The translations under genes were made by a program, and so were the position numbers. From HK1 sp965204915 (GTDB lineage: Bacteria > Pseudomonadota > Gammaproteobacteria > HK1), in the NCBI GenBank assembly GCA_965204915.1, contig OZ242023.1:558001-622000 (forward strand): a stretch of DNA of 64,000 nucleotides. The letters run 5' to 3'. Below the pieces are notes generated by a model. The model ran no database searches. It saw nothing but the letters and a program-made list of their open reading frames with translations, and was not told where the DNA came from. Below are positions 42,822 to 51,740 of the stretch, in pieces (within the stretch, counting starts at the first letter, position 1; each line of letters opens with the position of its first letter).

Positions 42822-43607
42822 ATGGTGCCGCTCGCCGTCAACACCGGAGAGCTGCCACCTTGCGGATCGGCGGGGCTGCATCCGCGCTCGTTGCTGATTC
42901 GCAGCCTTGGACGTGTGCCGTATCACGACGCGCTCCAGTCGATGCGGGCGCGTGCCGACGCCGTGCGTGTCGATGGCCCCGACGAGCTCTGGCTGCTCGA
43001 GCATCCCCCCGTCTTCACCCTCGGACAGGCCGGACGGCGAGGCCACGTGCACGATCCCGGCGCCGTCCCCGTGGTGCGCTCCGACCGGGGAGGACAGGTG
43101 ACCTACCATGGGCCGGGACAGCTCGTGGCGTATCTGCTCTTCGATCTGCATCGTGCGAAGATCGGGGTGCGCCGGATCGTGGAGACGCTCGAGCAGGCGG
43201 TCATCGATATGCTCGACGGCGCCATGGTGACGGCGGCCAGACACGATGGTGCGCCCGGTGTCTACGTGGAGGGGCGCAAGATCGCGTCAATCGGGCTTCG
43301 AGTACGCGCCGGACGTACGTTCCACGGCATCTCGATCAACGTCGATCTCGATCTCTTGCCGTTCGACCGGATCGACACCTGCGGATCCGCCGATCTCCCG
43401 GTGACCCGGCTCGCCGATCTGGCGGTTCGATGGAGCGTGGAGGAGACGGGCCGGCGATTCGCCGTATCGCTCGGCCGGGTGCTCGCTCGCAGGATCGATT
43501 GGGGCGGCGATTCGGCCCGATCCCGCACGCACGACCCTCCGGGGTCTCGGCAGTCGAGATCGGCGAAGCCGGATGAACCGGTGGGCATCACGGAGAGGCG
43601 CCGTTGA
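42822..43607 (+). CDS. lipB: Octanoyltransferase LipB
   Basis: Transfers octanoyl from acyl carrier protein to lipoyl domains. RGGQVTYHGPGQLVAYLLFD, GRKIASIG and DTCGSADLPVTRL (catalytic Lys and Cys) are present. 261 residues; N-terminal ~25 and C-terminal ~35 residues are non-conserved, and the tail is Arg/Ser/Pro-rich. ATG 42822 follows CAGGAG. The small ybeD gene that often separates dacA and lipB is missing. Confidence 0.95.
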   Translation: MVPLAVNTGELPPCGSAGLHPRSLLIRSLGRVPYHDALQSMRARADAVRVDGPDELWLLEHPPVFTLGQAGRRGHVHDPGAVPVVRSDRGGQVTYHGPGQLVAYLLFDLHRAKIGVRRIVETLEQAVIDMLDGAMVTAARHDGAPGVYVEGRKIASIGLRVRAGRTFHGISINVDLDLLPFDRIDTCGSADLPVTRLADLAVRWSVEETGRRFAVSLGRVLARRIDWGGDSARSRTHDPPGSRQSRSAKPDEPVGITERRR

Positions 43608-43609
43608 TC

Positions 43610-44683
43610 ATGTCTCCGGGACCGGTCATGGTGGGAATCGCGGGCAGCGAGCTCGATCCGGTCGAGCGCGAAGTGCTGTGCCACCCTTGCGTTGGCGGCG
43701 TCATTCTGTTCTCGCGCAACTATCGCTGCCGCGAGCAGCTACGGGTCCTGTGCGATGCCGTCCACGCTTTGAGGCAGCCCCCGCTGCTCATCGCCGTCGA
43801 TCACGAAGGCGGCCGGGTACAACGCTTTCGGAGCGGATTCAGTACTCTTCCTGCCGCGGCGCGGTATGGAATGCTCCATGACCGGAATCCGGGGGCGGCG
43901 TGCCGCGCCGCGCGCGCCGGCGGATGGGTGATGGCGGTCGAGCTCCGCGCGGCCGGCGTCGATTTCAGCTTTGCGCCGGTTCTCGATCTCGGCCGCGGGG
44001 TGAGCACGGCGATCGGTGACCGTGCGTTCCACCGCGACCCCGACGTGGTCACCGTGCTTGCACGCGCATTCATTGCGGGAATGAGGGACGCGGGGGTCGG
44101 CGGAGTCGGAAAGCACTTCCCCGGGCATGGCGGCGTCGTCGCCGATTCACACCATGCGCTTCCCGTCGATCGCCGATCGTACGAGGACATCCGGCTCTCC
44201 GACCTCGTACCCTTCGAGCGGCTCGCCGCATCGGATCTGGCGGGCGTCATGCCCGCGCACGTCGTGTTCGAATGCCTGGATGCCCGTCCCGCGGGCTTCT
44301 CCCGACGCTGGATAGGAGACGTCCTCCGCGGCGAGCTGGGATTCGAGGGCATCGTGTTCAGTGACGACCTCGACATGGCCGCCGCCGGGGCCGGCGGAGA
44401 TCACGTCGATCGGGCGCGCGCGGCACTTGAAGCAGGCTGCGACGTGGTTCTGCTGTGCAACGACTTTCCGGCCGCAGTCACCGTAGTGGAGGGGTTGAAG
44501 ACCGGTCCGGATCCGGTGCGGCTTGCGCGAATGGCAAGGTTGCACGGCCCGAGGTTGCACGGACATGGTGCGGCGCCGTTCGAGACGCTTGCGTCCGACG
44601 CAACGTATCGGAGCGCGCTCGCCGAGCTCTCGTCGCTGGTTCCGGAGCCGGAGCTCGAGCTCGGCGACGATCATCCGGCGTGA
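43610..44683 (+). CDS. nagZ: Beta-N-acetylhexosaminidase NagZ
   Basis: GH3-family cytosolic enzyme removing GlcNAc from anhydro-muropeptides during wall recycling; 357 residues from ATG 43610. GVILFSRNY, IAVDHEGGRVQRF, KHFPGHG (with the catalytic His/Asp loop following) and VFSDDLDM with the Asp nucleophile are intact. TTG 43604 is an alternative start overlapping lipB. Convergent with zapD. Confidence 0.96.
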   Translation: MSPGPVMVGIAGSELDPVEREVLCHPCVGGVILFSRNYRCREQLRVLCDAVHALRQPPLLIAVDHEGGRVQRFRSGFSTLPAAARYGMLHDRNPGAACRAARAGGWVMAVELRAAGVDFSFAPVLDLGRGVSTAIGDRAFHRDPDVVTVLARAFIAGMRDAGVGGVGKHFPGHGGVVADSHHALPVDRRSYEDIRLSDLVPFERLAASDLAGVMPAHVVFECLDARPAGFSRRWIGDVLRGELGFEGIVFSDDLDMAAAGAGGDHVDRARAALEAGCDVVLLCNDFPAAVTVVEGLKTGPDPVRLARMARLHGPRLHGHGAAPFETLASDATYRSALAELSSLVPEPELELGDDHPA

Positions 44684-44709
44684 ACCATCGGGGCTCCCTG
44701 CCGGACAGC

Positions 44710-45492
44710 TCAGATGATGCAGCAGAGAAGAGCGAACTCGACGTCTTCGGCGGTCTGGCTCGGCCGCGACGTGGTCCCGCCGGGATGAAGGAAACGTATC
44801 GCGAAACGCTGCTTCCCCGCACTGATCTCGGGGTACAGGGGGAGGTCGCGGGAGAGGGCGACCCGGATCATCTGGCAGGGTGTGGACGAACCGAGGTTGC
44901 GCTCGAAGAAGCCGCTGCTCGCGACCTCGTGGGTGGCGGCGACGCTCTCGCGCACGATCCGGAGGCACAGCCCGATGGACGACTCGAATACGCCGAACGT
45001 GGAAATCCAGTCGTTCAGGTCGCTGAGCCGCTGGCTGCGGGGCTGCTCCAGCCAGTAATGAAACGCAGGGAGGTCGAAGTCACAGGTGCCGGCGGGAATG
45101 CTGCTGCGCTGGCGCACCGCATTCAGCAGCTCGTTGTAGCGCAGTTCGTGTCCCGGGGCGGTTTTGCGCTCATGCAAGGTTTGCAGCATGGAGTGCACCT
45201 CGTCCCGGACCTCCTGGAGCCGCTCCTGGGCGACGTTCGGATTCCGGCTGAGCGCATCCAGGGTGGCGGAGTGGCGTTCGAGCTCCTGGATCAGCTCCCT
45301 GTTGAGGTCTGCGCGGCTCAGCATCGCCATCACGTCGATGATGACTTCGAAGGTGAGACGGCTCGCCCAGGGCGACTCCTGCCCGAGCAGGTACCGCGCG
45401 CGGTGGAAGAGGAACTCGAGGCGGAGGAACGTGCGGATCCGCTCGCTCAGCGGCTGCTCGTAGACGATCGGCCCGCGGTGGACATCCTGCAT
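44710..45492 (-). CDS. zapD: Cell division protein ZapD
   Basis: 260 residues from ATG 45492 (MQDVHRGPIVYEQPLSERIR). FtsZ-bundling Z-ring protein of beta/gammaproteobacteria. RLEFLFHRARYLL and PHYWL-like FDLPAFHYWLEQP are characteristic. The start overlaps the coaE stop (ATGA-type). The yacG gene usually found next to it is absent. Confidence 0.93.
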   Translation of the reverse strand: MQDVHRGPIVYEQPLSERIRTFLRLEFLFHRARYLLGQESPWASRLTFEVIIDVMAMLSRADLNRELIQELERHSATLDALSRNPNVAQERLQEVRDEVHSMLQTLHERKTAPGHELRYNELLNAVRQRSSIPAGTCDFDLPAFHYWLEQPRSQRLSDLNDWISTFGVFESSIGLCLRIVRESVAATHEVASSGFFERNLGSSTPCQMIRVALSRDLPLYPEISAGKQRFAIRFLHPGGTTSRPSQTAEDVEFALLCCII

Positions 45493-46145
45493 CATGAATT
45501 CCCGGTCGGGCCAGTTCGCGCCCGGCCGTCGCACGATTCTTTCACTGAATTCCATGTATCCGCAAGCGCGAGATATTCCCGGTGCACGGCGTCGACGCGT
45601 TTGTGCAGAGCTGCCAAGTCCCCGGTGTTCTCGATCACCGTGTCGGCGATTGCGAGCCGGTCCGCGCGAGCCGCCTGGGCGTCGAGCATCGCGGCGATCG
45701 TCTCCGGAGGACTTCCGTCGCGCGCCGCCGTCCGTGCCGCCTGCAACGCGCGCGGCGCATCCACGACGATGATCCGATCCATCTCGCGCGCCCGGTTCGT
45801 CTCCACGAGCAGGGGGATCACGAACAGGACGTAGGGCGCATCGGACGATGCCGCGAACGCCTGCATCGCGTCGCGTACCTTCGGATGCAGGATCGATTCG
45901 AGCTTTCTGCGATCGCCGTCGTGGCGGAAGATACGCCGGCGCATCTTCGCGCGATCCAGACGTCCCCGTTCATCGAGCACCTCGGCCCCGAACGCTTCCA
46001 CGATCTCCGCCAGGGCGGGCGCACCGGGCTCGACCAGGCGGCGGGTGACGACGTCCGCGTCGATCACCGGTACGCCGAGCTCCTCGAAGCGCCGCGCCGC
46101 CGAGCTCTTGCCGGAGGCGAGCCCGCCGGTGAGGGCGACGATCAT
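45492..46145 (-). CDS. coaE: Dephospho-CoA kinase
   Basis: 217 residues. Last step of CoA synthesis. P-loop GGLASGKSS (7-15), IDADVVTRRLVEPG and HPKVRDAM are diagnostic. ATG 46145 is preferred over ATG 46163 because AGGAG lies 7 nt upstream. Middle gene of pilD-coaE-zapD. Confidence 0.95.
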   Translation of the reverse strand: MIVALTGGLASGKSSAARRFEELGVPVIDADVVTRRLVEPGAPALAEIVEAFGAEVLDERGRLDRAKMRRRIFRHDGDRRKLESILHPKVRDAMQAFAASSDAPYVLFVIPLLVETNRAREMDRIIVVDAPRALQAARTAARDGSPPETIAAMLDAQAARADRLAIADTVIENTGDLAALHKRVDAVHREYLALADTWNSVKESCDGRARTGPTGNS

Positions 46146-46159
46146 GGGGCGGCTCCTCG

Positions 46160-47062
46160 TCATGGTGTTCCGGCTGCGTATCCGAGCCAGACCACGACGG
46201 CGGTGTCACCGAAGTACGGCACGAGCAGACCCGCGGCGGCGAGATACGGGCCGAATGGAAGCGGCGTGTCGCGGGAGGCCCGTCCGCGCACGACGAGTGC
46301 AATGCCCGCGAGCACGCCCGCCAACGACGCCAGCAGCAGGATGGCCGGAAGCGCCGTCCATCCGAGCCATGCGCCGAGCACCGCAAGCAGCTTGAAGTCG
46401 CCGTGCCCCATCCCTTCGCGGCCGGTCAGAAGCTTGAATCCGTGGTAGACGGCCCAGAGCACGACGTAGCCGGCCATCGCCCCGATGACGCAATCGTGCA
46501 GCGGTGCGAAGGTGTCGCCCAGGTTGAACGCAAGGCCCAGCCATAGCAGCGGCAGGGTCAGCGAATCGGGCAGCAGTCGGGTCTCGACGTCGATGGCGCT
46601 CGCCGCGAGCAGTCCCCACCCGAGCAGGCATGCTCCGGCCGCCGCGGATCCGATGCCGAAATGCACCGCGGCCGCTCCGGCAACGAGCGCTCCGCAGATC
46701 TCGACGATCGGATAACGCACCGGGATCCGCCACCGGCACGCGGAACACCGGCCGCGAAGCATGACGTAGCTCACGACGGGGATGTTTTCGAGTACGGAGA
46801 TTCGGTGCCCGCACGCCGGGCAGGCCGAGGGCGGCCGTATGAGATCGAAGCGTTCGGGCGGTTCGCCGACCGGCGACCCTCCCAGGATCTCCAGGGACTC
46901 CGCGCGCCATGCCGCTTCCATCATCCGCGGGAGCCTGGAGACCAGGACGTTGATGAAGCTCCCGGCCGCCAGGCCGAGCAGGACCATCGCAATAACGAAC
47001 ACCTCGGGGACGAACACCTCGGAGACGAACACCTCGGAAACGGACACCTCGGCACTCGTCAT
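46160..47062 (-). CDS. pilD: Type IV prepilin peptidase / N-methyltransferase
   Basis: 300 residues. Zinc motif Cys81/Cys84 and Cys106/Cys109; catalytic aspartates Asp158 (IDVETRLLPD) and Asp222 (GMGHGDFK); multiple membrane spans. Processes type IV pilins and pseudopilins, including presumably the pilA product in this window. The N-terminus contains tandem SEVFV repeats from a 15-bp DNA repeat; ancestral proteins start close to the FVIAMVLLGLAAGSF span. Confidence 0.95.
   Translation of the reverse strand: MTSAEVSVSEVFVSEVFVPEVFVIAMVLLGLAAGSFINVLVSRLPRMMEAAWRAESLEILGGSPVGEPPERFDLIRPPSACPACGHRISVLENIPVVSYVMLRGRCSACRWRIPVRYPIVEICGALVAGAAAVHFGIGSAAAGACLLGWGLLAASAIDVETRLLPDSLTLPLLWLGLAFNLGDTFAPLHDCVIGAMAGYVVLWAVYHGFKLLTGREGMGHGDFKLLAVLGAWLGWTALPAILLLASLAGVLAGIALVVRGRASRDTPLPFGPYLAAAGLLVPYFGDTAVVVWLGYAAGTP
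46996..47052 (+). repeat. 15-bp tandem repeat, about 3.8 copies, in the pilD N-terminus
   Basis: Units 46996-47010, 47011-47025, 47026-47040 and a partial 47041-47052 share C-G-A-A-C-A-C-C-T-C-G-G followed by variable bases. On the minus strand they encode (S/P)EVFV pentapeptides. Because 15 is a multiple of three, copy-number change would lengthen or shorten the N-terminus without shifting frame. Confidence 0.9.
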
Positions 47063-47074
47063 TCGGACGACGGC

Positions 47075-49666
47075 TCAGGCGGCTTCAGGGTGCCGCGCCG
47101 TGAATGCGATCTTCCCCGCGGCGACGTCCACCCCCACGGTATCGCCGGGGGAGAACTCGCCGGAGAGCACCGCCTGCGCGAGCGGGTTCTCGATGCGCTG
47201 CCGGATCGCCCGCTTCAGCGGGCGCGCTCCGTAGACGGGATCGAATCCCGCGTCGCCGAGCAGCTTCATGGCGGCCTCCGATACGTCGAGATCGAGGTGC
47301 CGATCGGCGAGACGAGCGGCGAGTCCGTTGATCTGGATCCGCGTGATCGCGTGGATCTGATCGGCGTCGAGAGGGTGGAACACCACGATCTCGTCGATGC
47401 GGTTGACGAACTCGGGCCGGAAATGCCCGGTCACGCTGGCCATGACCGCATCCCTGATCGCGTCACGGGCGTTCCTCTGCGCAAGCTCCTGGATCACGTG
47501 GGAGCCGAGGTTCGAGGTCATCACCACCACGCAATTCCGGAAATCCACGGTGCGCCCGTGTCCGTCCGTCAGCCGGCCGTCCTCCAGCACCTGCAGGAGC
47601 ACGTTGAAGACGTCGGGGTGGGCCTTCTCGATCTCGTCGAGCAGCACCACCGACCAGGGGCGGCGCCGGATCGCCTCGGTCAGGTACCCGCCTTCCTCGA
47701 ATCCGACGTATCCGGGCGGAGCGCCGATGAGACGCGCCACCGAATGCTTCTCCATGAACTCGGACATGTCGATCCGGACCATCGCATCCTCGGTATCGAA
47801 CAGGAACTCCGCGAGGGCGCGGTTCAGCTCGGTCTTGCCGACCCCGGTGGGCCCGAGAAACAGGAACGAGCCGTTGGGACGGCGCGGGTCGGAGAGCCCG
47901 GCGCGTGCCCGGCGAATCGCATTGGAGACGGCCGCCACCGCCTCGTCCTGGCCGACCACCCTCGCGTGCAACGCCTCCTCCATGCGCAGCAGCTTGTCCC
48001 GTTCGCCTTCGAGCATCCGGGCCACCGGAATGCCGGTCCATTTCGAGACGATGCCGGCGATCTCGTCCTCGGTCACGGAGCTGCGGAGCAGCCGCATCTC
48101 CCGAGGCCCGGCTTGGCCGGCCTGCTCGATCCGCTTTTCGAGCTCGGGGATCCGTCCATACTGGAGCTCGGCCATGCGGGTGAGGTCGCCGCCGCGCTGC
48201 GCCGTCTCGAGCTCCATCCGGGCGCGTTCCAGCGCCTCCTTGACGTGCTGGACGCCTTGTACTTCGGCCTTCTCCGCTTTCCAGACTTCTTCGAGATCCG
48301 AGAGCTCCCGTTCCGCCGCGGCGATCTCGGATTCGAGCCTGGCCAGCCGCTCGCGGGAGGCGTCGTCACTCTCCTTGCCGAGGGCTTCGCGTTCGATCTT
48401 GAGCTGGATCAGCCGCCGTTCGAGCCGATCCATGGGCTCGGGCCTGGAGTCGATCTCCATCCGGATCCGGCTCGCGGCCTCGTCCACCAGATCGATGGCC
48501 TTGTCCGGGAGCTGCCGGTCGGAGATGTAGCGGTGGGACAACGTCGCGGCGGCGACGATCGCGGGGTCGCCGATGTCCACCCCGTGGTGGACCTCGTAGC
48601 GCTCCTTCAATCCGCGCAGGATCGCGATGGTGTCCTCGACGCCCGGCTCGTCCACCAGGACCTTCTGGAAGCGCCGTTCGAGCGCGGCGTCCTTCTCGAC
48701 GTACTTCCGGTATTCGTCGAGGGTGGTCGCGCCCACGCAGTGCAGCTCGCCTCGCGCGAGCGCGGGCTTGAGCATGTTGCCGGCGTCCATTGCCCCTTCC
48801 GCCTTGCCGGCGCCCACGAGGGTGTGGATCTCGTCGATGAACAGGATGATCCGGCCTTGCTGCTTCGCCAGATCGTTGAGCACGGACTTCATCCGCTCCT
48901 CGAACTCGCCCCGGAACTTCGCCCCCGCGATCAGCGAGCCCATGTCCAGCGCAAGGAGGCGCTTGCCCTTCAGGCCCTCCGGGACCTCGGCGTTGACGAT
49001 CCGTTGCGCCAGCCCTTCGGCGATGGCGGTCTTTCCTACTCCGGGCTCGCCGATCAGCACCGGGTTGTTCTTCGTCCGCCGCTGCAACACCTGGATGGTG
49101 CGGCGGATCTCGTCGTCGCGTCCGATCACCGGATCGAGCTTGCCCTGTTCGGCCCGCTCGGTGAGATCGATCGTGAACTTCTCCAGCGCCTGCCGGTGCT
49201 CCTCCGCATCCGGATCGTTCACGGATTCGCCGCCGCGGATCGCGTCGACGGCCGCCGCGACCGCTTCTTGCGAGGCGCCGTTGCGCACCAGCAGATCGGC
49301 CAGGCGCCCGCCCGCCTCGAAGCAGGCGAGGACGAACAGCTCGCTCGATATGAATCGATCCTGCCGCTTCCGGGCGAGCTTGTCGCAGAGGTTCAGGTGG
49401 CGCCCGAGGTCGTTCGAGATCTGCACGTCGCCGGCCACGCCGGCGACCCGTGGCAGCGAGTCCAGCGCGATACCGAGCTGCGATCGCAGCGCGTTCACGT
49501 TGACCCCTGCCCGGGCGAGGAGGTGCCGCGCCGTGGCGCCTTGCTGGTCGAGCAGCGCCGCCATCACGTGCACCGGTTCCAGGAACTGGTGGTCGCGGCC
49601 GAGCGCGAGGCTCTGGGCGTCCGCGAGCGCCATCTGGAACTTGGTCGTGAGCTTGTCCATTCTCAT
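47075..49666 (-). CDS. clpB: ATP-dependent disaggregase ClpB
   Basis: 863 residues. Clp-N domain (1-145), AAA module 1 with GEPGVGKT (about 200) and arginine finger region, a long M-domain coiled coil specific to ClpB, and AAA module 2 with GPTGVGKT (about 600). GYVGFEEGG is the second substrate pore loop. Works with DnaK on aggregates. ATG 49666 follows AGGAAG. A sigma32-like promoter lies upstream. Confidence 0.98.
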   Translation of the reverse strand: MRMDKLTTKFQMALADAQSLALGRDHQFLEPVHVMAALLDQQGATARHLLARAGVNVNALRSQLGIALDSLPRVAGVAGDVQISNDLGRHLNLCDKLARKRQDRFISSELFVLACFEAGGRLADLLVRNGASQEAVAAAVDAIRGGESVNDPDAEEHRQALEKFTIDLTERAEQGKLDPVIGRDDEIRRTIQVLQRRTKNNPVLIGEPGVGKTAIAEGLAQRIVNAEVPEGLKGKRLLALDMGSLIAGAKFRGEFEERMKSVLNDLAKQQGRIILFIDEIHTLVGAGKAEGAMDAGNMLKPALARGELHCVGATTLDEYRKYVEKDAALERRFQKVLVDEPGVEDTIAILRGLKERYEVHHGVDIGDPAIVAAATLSHRYISDRQLPDKAIDLVDEAASRIRMEIDSRPEPMDRLERRLIQLKIEREALGKESDDASRERLARLESEIAAAERELSDLEEVWKAEKAEVQGVQHVKEALERARMELETAQRGGDLTRMAELQYGRIPELEKRIEQAGQAGPREMRLLRSSVTEDEIAGIVSKWTGIPVARMLEGERDKLLRMEEALHARVVGQDEAVAAVSNAIRRARAGLSDPRRPNGSFLFLGPTGVGKTELNRALAEFLFDTEDAMVRIDMSEFMEKHSVARLIGAPPGYVGFEEGGYLTEAIRRRPWSVVLLDEIEKAHPDVFNVLLQVLEDGRLTDGHGRTVDFRNCVVVMTSNLGSHVIQELAQRNARDAIRDAVMASVTGHFRPEFVNRIDEIVVFHPLDADQIHAITRIQINGLAARLADRHLDLDVSEAAMKLLGDAGFDPVYGARPLKRAIRQRIENPLAQAVLSGEFSPGDTVGVDVAAGKIAFTARHPEAA

Positions 49667-49738
49667 TTGCGGGCTTCCTGTGCCGGAGCCGGGGGCCGCG
49701 GGGACGCGCGGACTCGGACGGAGGCGGCCGATGCCGGG

Positions 49739-49767
49739 TAGATGCGGGTATGCGATCCGGAATCAAG
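49739..49767 (-). promoter_or_regulatory. Sigma32 (heat-shock) promoter of clpB
   Basis: Minus strand: CTTGAT (49767-49762), a 14-nt spacer, then CCGCATCTA (49747-49739). This matches CTTGAA-N14-CCCCATnTA with one mismatch in each box. It would start about 65 nt ahead of clpB, a classical heat-shock gene, which supports the call. Confidence 0.7.
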
Positions 49768-49799
49768 CGGCACGCCCGGCGCCGTGCGGCGGCCCGGTG

Positions 49800-50585
49800 T
49801 CATGCGGGCCATGGCCGGCCTCCTGGATCCACGTCAGGGTCGATCCACGTCAGGGTCGCGAACCGTCCGGTGGCGCCGTCGCGGCGATGCGAGAAGAACC
49901 GGTCCCCGTCCCGGCAGGTGCAGAAGCCGCCGCCGTAAATGCGCTCGATCCCGAGCGATTCGAGCTGGCGCGTCGCGATGGCATACAGATCGGCGAGCCA
50001 TCGGCCCGCTCCCGCCGGGGAAGGGACGAACGCGGGCCGCGCGCTCGGAACGGCGGCGATGCACGCATCACGAACCTCCGGTCCGACCTCGTACGAGTCG
50101 GGTCCGATCGCGGGGCCGAGCCATGCGAGCAGCTCGCGGCTCGGGCGGTCCATGAAGGCGATGCAGCGCGCGATGACCCCGCTCGCGAGTCCGCGCCACC
50201 CGGCGTGGGCGATGCCGACCCGGGTTCCGGACGTGTCGCAGAGCACGATCGGGAGGCAGTCCGCGGTCAACACCGCGCACGGCGGCGAGCCGGCCTCCCC
50301 GACGCTGGCATCGGCCCGCGGCGCGCATTCGTAGTGCGCCGCGGGGACGACGTTCGAGCCGTGCACCTGGTCGAGCCAGCATGGTTCATGCTCGATCCCG
50401 AGAGCCGAACGCACGAGGGCGCGGTTTCGAGCCACCGCGGCCGGGGCGTCTCCGGTTCCGGCGCCGAGGTTGAGGGAGGCGTAGGGGGCCCGGCTCTCTC
50501 CGCCCGAGCGCGTCGTGGCCAGTGCATGCACCGCAGGCGGGGCCGGCCAGTCCGGGGAGATCCAGGTGAGGGGGGAGGCGTTCAT
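49800..50585 (-). CDS. pgeF: Peptidoglycan editing factor / YfiH-family polyphenol oxidase-like protein
   Basis: 261 residues. Conserved metal/active-site residues: QVHGSNV, TADCLP and HAGWRG. Family members hydrolyse misincorporated Ser from UDP-MurNAc peptides or act as copper oxidases/purine nucleoside enzymes. The C-terminus carries a 16-bp tandem duplication (49826-49857) that changes the reading frame of the last ~10 residues compared with a single-copy version. Downstream of rluD on the same strand. Confidence 0.93.
   Translation of the reverse strand: MNASPLTWISPDWPAPPAVHALATTRSGGESRAPYASLNLGAGTGDAPAAVARNRALVRSALGIEHEPCWLDQVHGSNVVPAAHYECAPRADASVGEAGSPPCAVLTADCLPIVLCDTSGTRVGIAHAGWRGLASGVIARCIAFMDRPSRELLAWLGPAIGPDSYEVGPEVRDACIAAVPSARPAFVPSPAGAGRWLADLYAIATRQLESLGIERIYGGGFCTCRDGDRFFSHRRDGATGRFATLTWIDPDVDPGGRPWPA
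49826..49857 (+). repeat. Perfect 16-bp tandem duplication in the pgeF 3' end
   Basis: GATCCACGTCAGGGTC occurs at 49826-49841 and again at 49842-49857. Sixteen is not a multiple of three, so the two copies are read in different frames. Without one copy, pgeF would run on to a TGA near 49763, overlapping the clpB promoter. Confidence 0.95.
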
Positions 50586-50649
50586 CGCGGGTCGGCGGCG
50601 TCGATGACGGGTGTCGGGCGTTCGTCGAAGTGCAGGCGGAAGGGCGCGT

Positions 50650-51603
50650 TCATCGGGAGCCGGCGGAGGCGGCGCGAAGCGCGTCGACGAGACCCTGCAT
50701 GTCGGGCGGAAGCATGCTTTCGAAGCTCAGTGCCCGACCCGACACCGGATGGCCGAGCGACAGGCGCCGGGCATGCAGGGCCTGGCGGGGAAATGCCGGT
50801 GGCGTATTCGGCGCATCGGCCGCGCGCGTTCCGGCCCGGCGCGCGCCGTACGTCGGGTCTCCGACGATCGGATGGCCGGCGTGGGCAAGGTGCACGCGGA
50901 TCTGGTGGGTCCTCCCGGTCTCGATCGTGACCTCGAGCCGCGCGTGATCCCGGAAGCGTTCGACGACCCGGTAGTGCGTGACCGCGTGCTTGCCGTTCGG
51001 CGCCACCGCCATGCGGGTACGGCGTATGCGGTCACGCCCGATCGGCGCCTCCACGGTGGCGCTCGAAGGCGGCGAGCCGGTGACGACGGCTTCGTACGTC
51101 CTCTCCACCTCGCGCGCCTTGATCCGGGCGACGAGGCCGGTGTGCGCGTGCGGGGATCGCGCGATGAGCATGAGTCCGGACGTGTTCTTGTCCAGTCGAT
51201 GAACGAGGCCGGCCCGCGGGACCGACCGCAGCCCCGGATCGTATGCCAGCAGTCGATTGAGGAGTGTTCCGTCGCGATTGCCTGCACCGGGGTGAACCAC
51301 GAGCCCCGGGGGTTTGTCGAGGACCAGCAGATCCGGATCGTGGTAGAGGACGGCCAGGGGTCCCGGTTGCGCGACGGATCGGCCATCGGTCTCGATCGTG
51401 CAGACGATACCGATCCGCTCTCCGCCCGCGACTCGATCCTTGACCCGTACCGCCGCGCCATCGAGGGTCGCGGCGCCGGCGCGGATCCATCCCTGGATTC
51501 GAGCCCGGGAGTGCTGCGGAAAGATCTTCGCGAGCGCCTGGTCGGCTCTCGACCCGGCGAGCGCGTCGGGTATGGTTCCATCGAGTCGGATGGGCTTCGT
51601 CAC
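50650..51603 (-). CDS. rluD: 23S rRNA pseudouridine synthase RluD
   Basis: 317 residues. N-terminal S4-like domain, then the catalytic HRLDKNTSG with the nucleophilic Asp, and GRTHQIRVHLAHAGHPIVGD. RluD modifies helix 69 of 23S rRNA. It is placed divergent from bamD and ahead of pgeF, the same arrangement as in E. coli (rluD-yfiH-clpB), which supports RluD over other family members. Confidence 0.94.
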   Translation of the reverse strand: MTKPIRLDGTIPDALAGSRADQALAKIFPQHSRARIQGWIRAGAATLDGAAVRVKDRVAGGERIGIVCTIETDGRSVAQPGPLAVLYHDPDLLVLDKPPGLVVHPGAGNRDGTLLNRLLAYDPGLRSVPRAGLVHRLDKNTSGLMLIARSPHAHTGLVARIKAREVERTYEAVVTGSPPSSATVEAPIGRDRIRRTRMAVAPNGKHAVTHYRVVERFRDHARLEVTIETGRTHQIRVHLAHAGHPIVGDPTYGARRAGTRAADAPNTPPAFPRQALHARRLSLGHPVSGRALSFESMLPPDMQGLVDALRAASAGSR

Positions 51604-51740
51604 CGGCCGGATCGAGAAGCCGTGTCACGGGACGTCCGGCGCCCGATCCGCTCGGGTGCAAGGCGAGCAGGGGATGCATGGCGGCACGCAACCATCGCCA
51701 TACCGGAGATTCGAGCTCGATATCCTGCTAGTCTTGGGAC

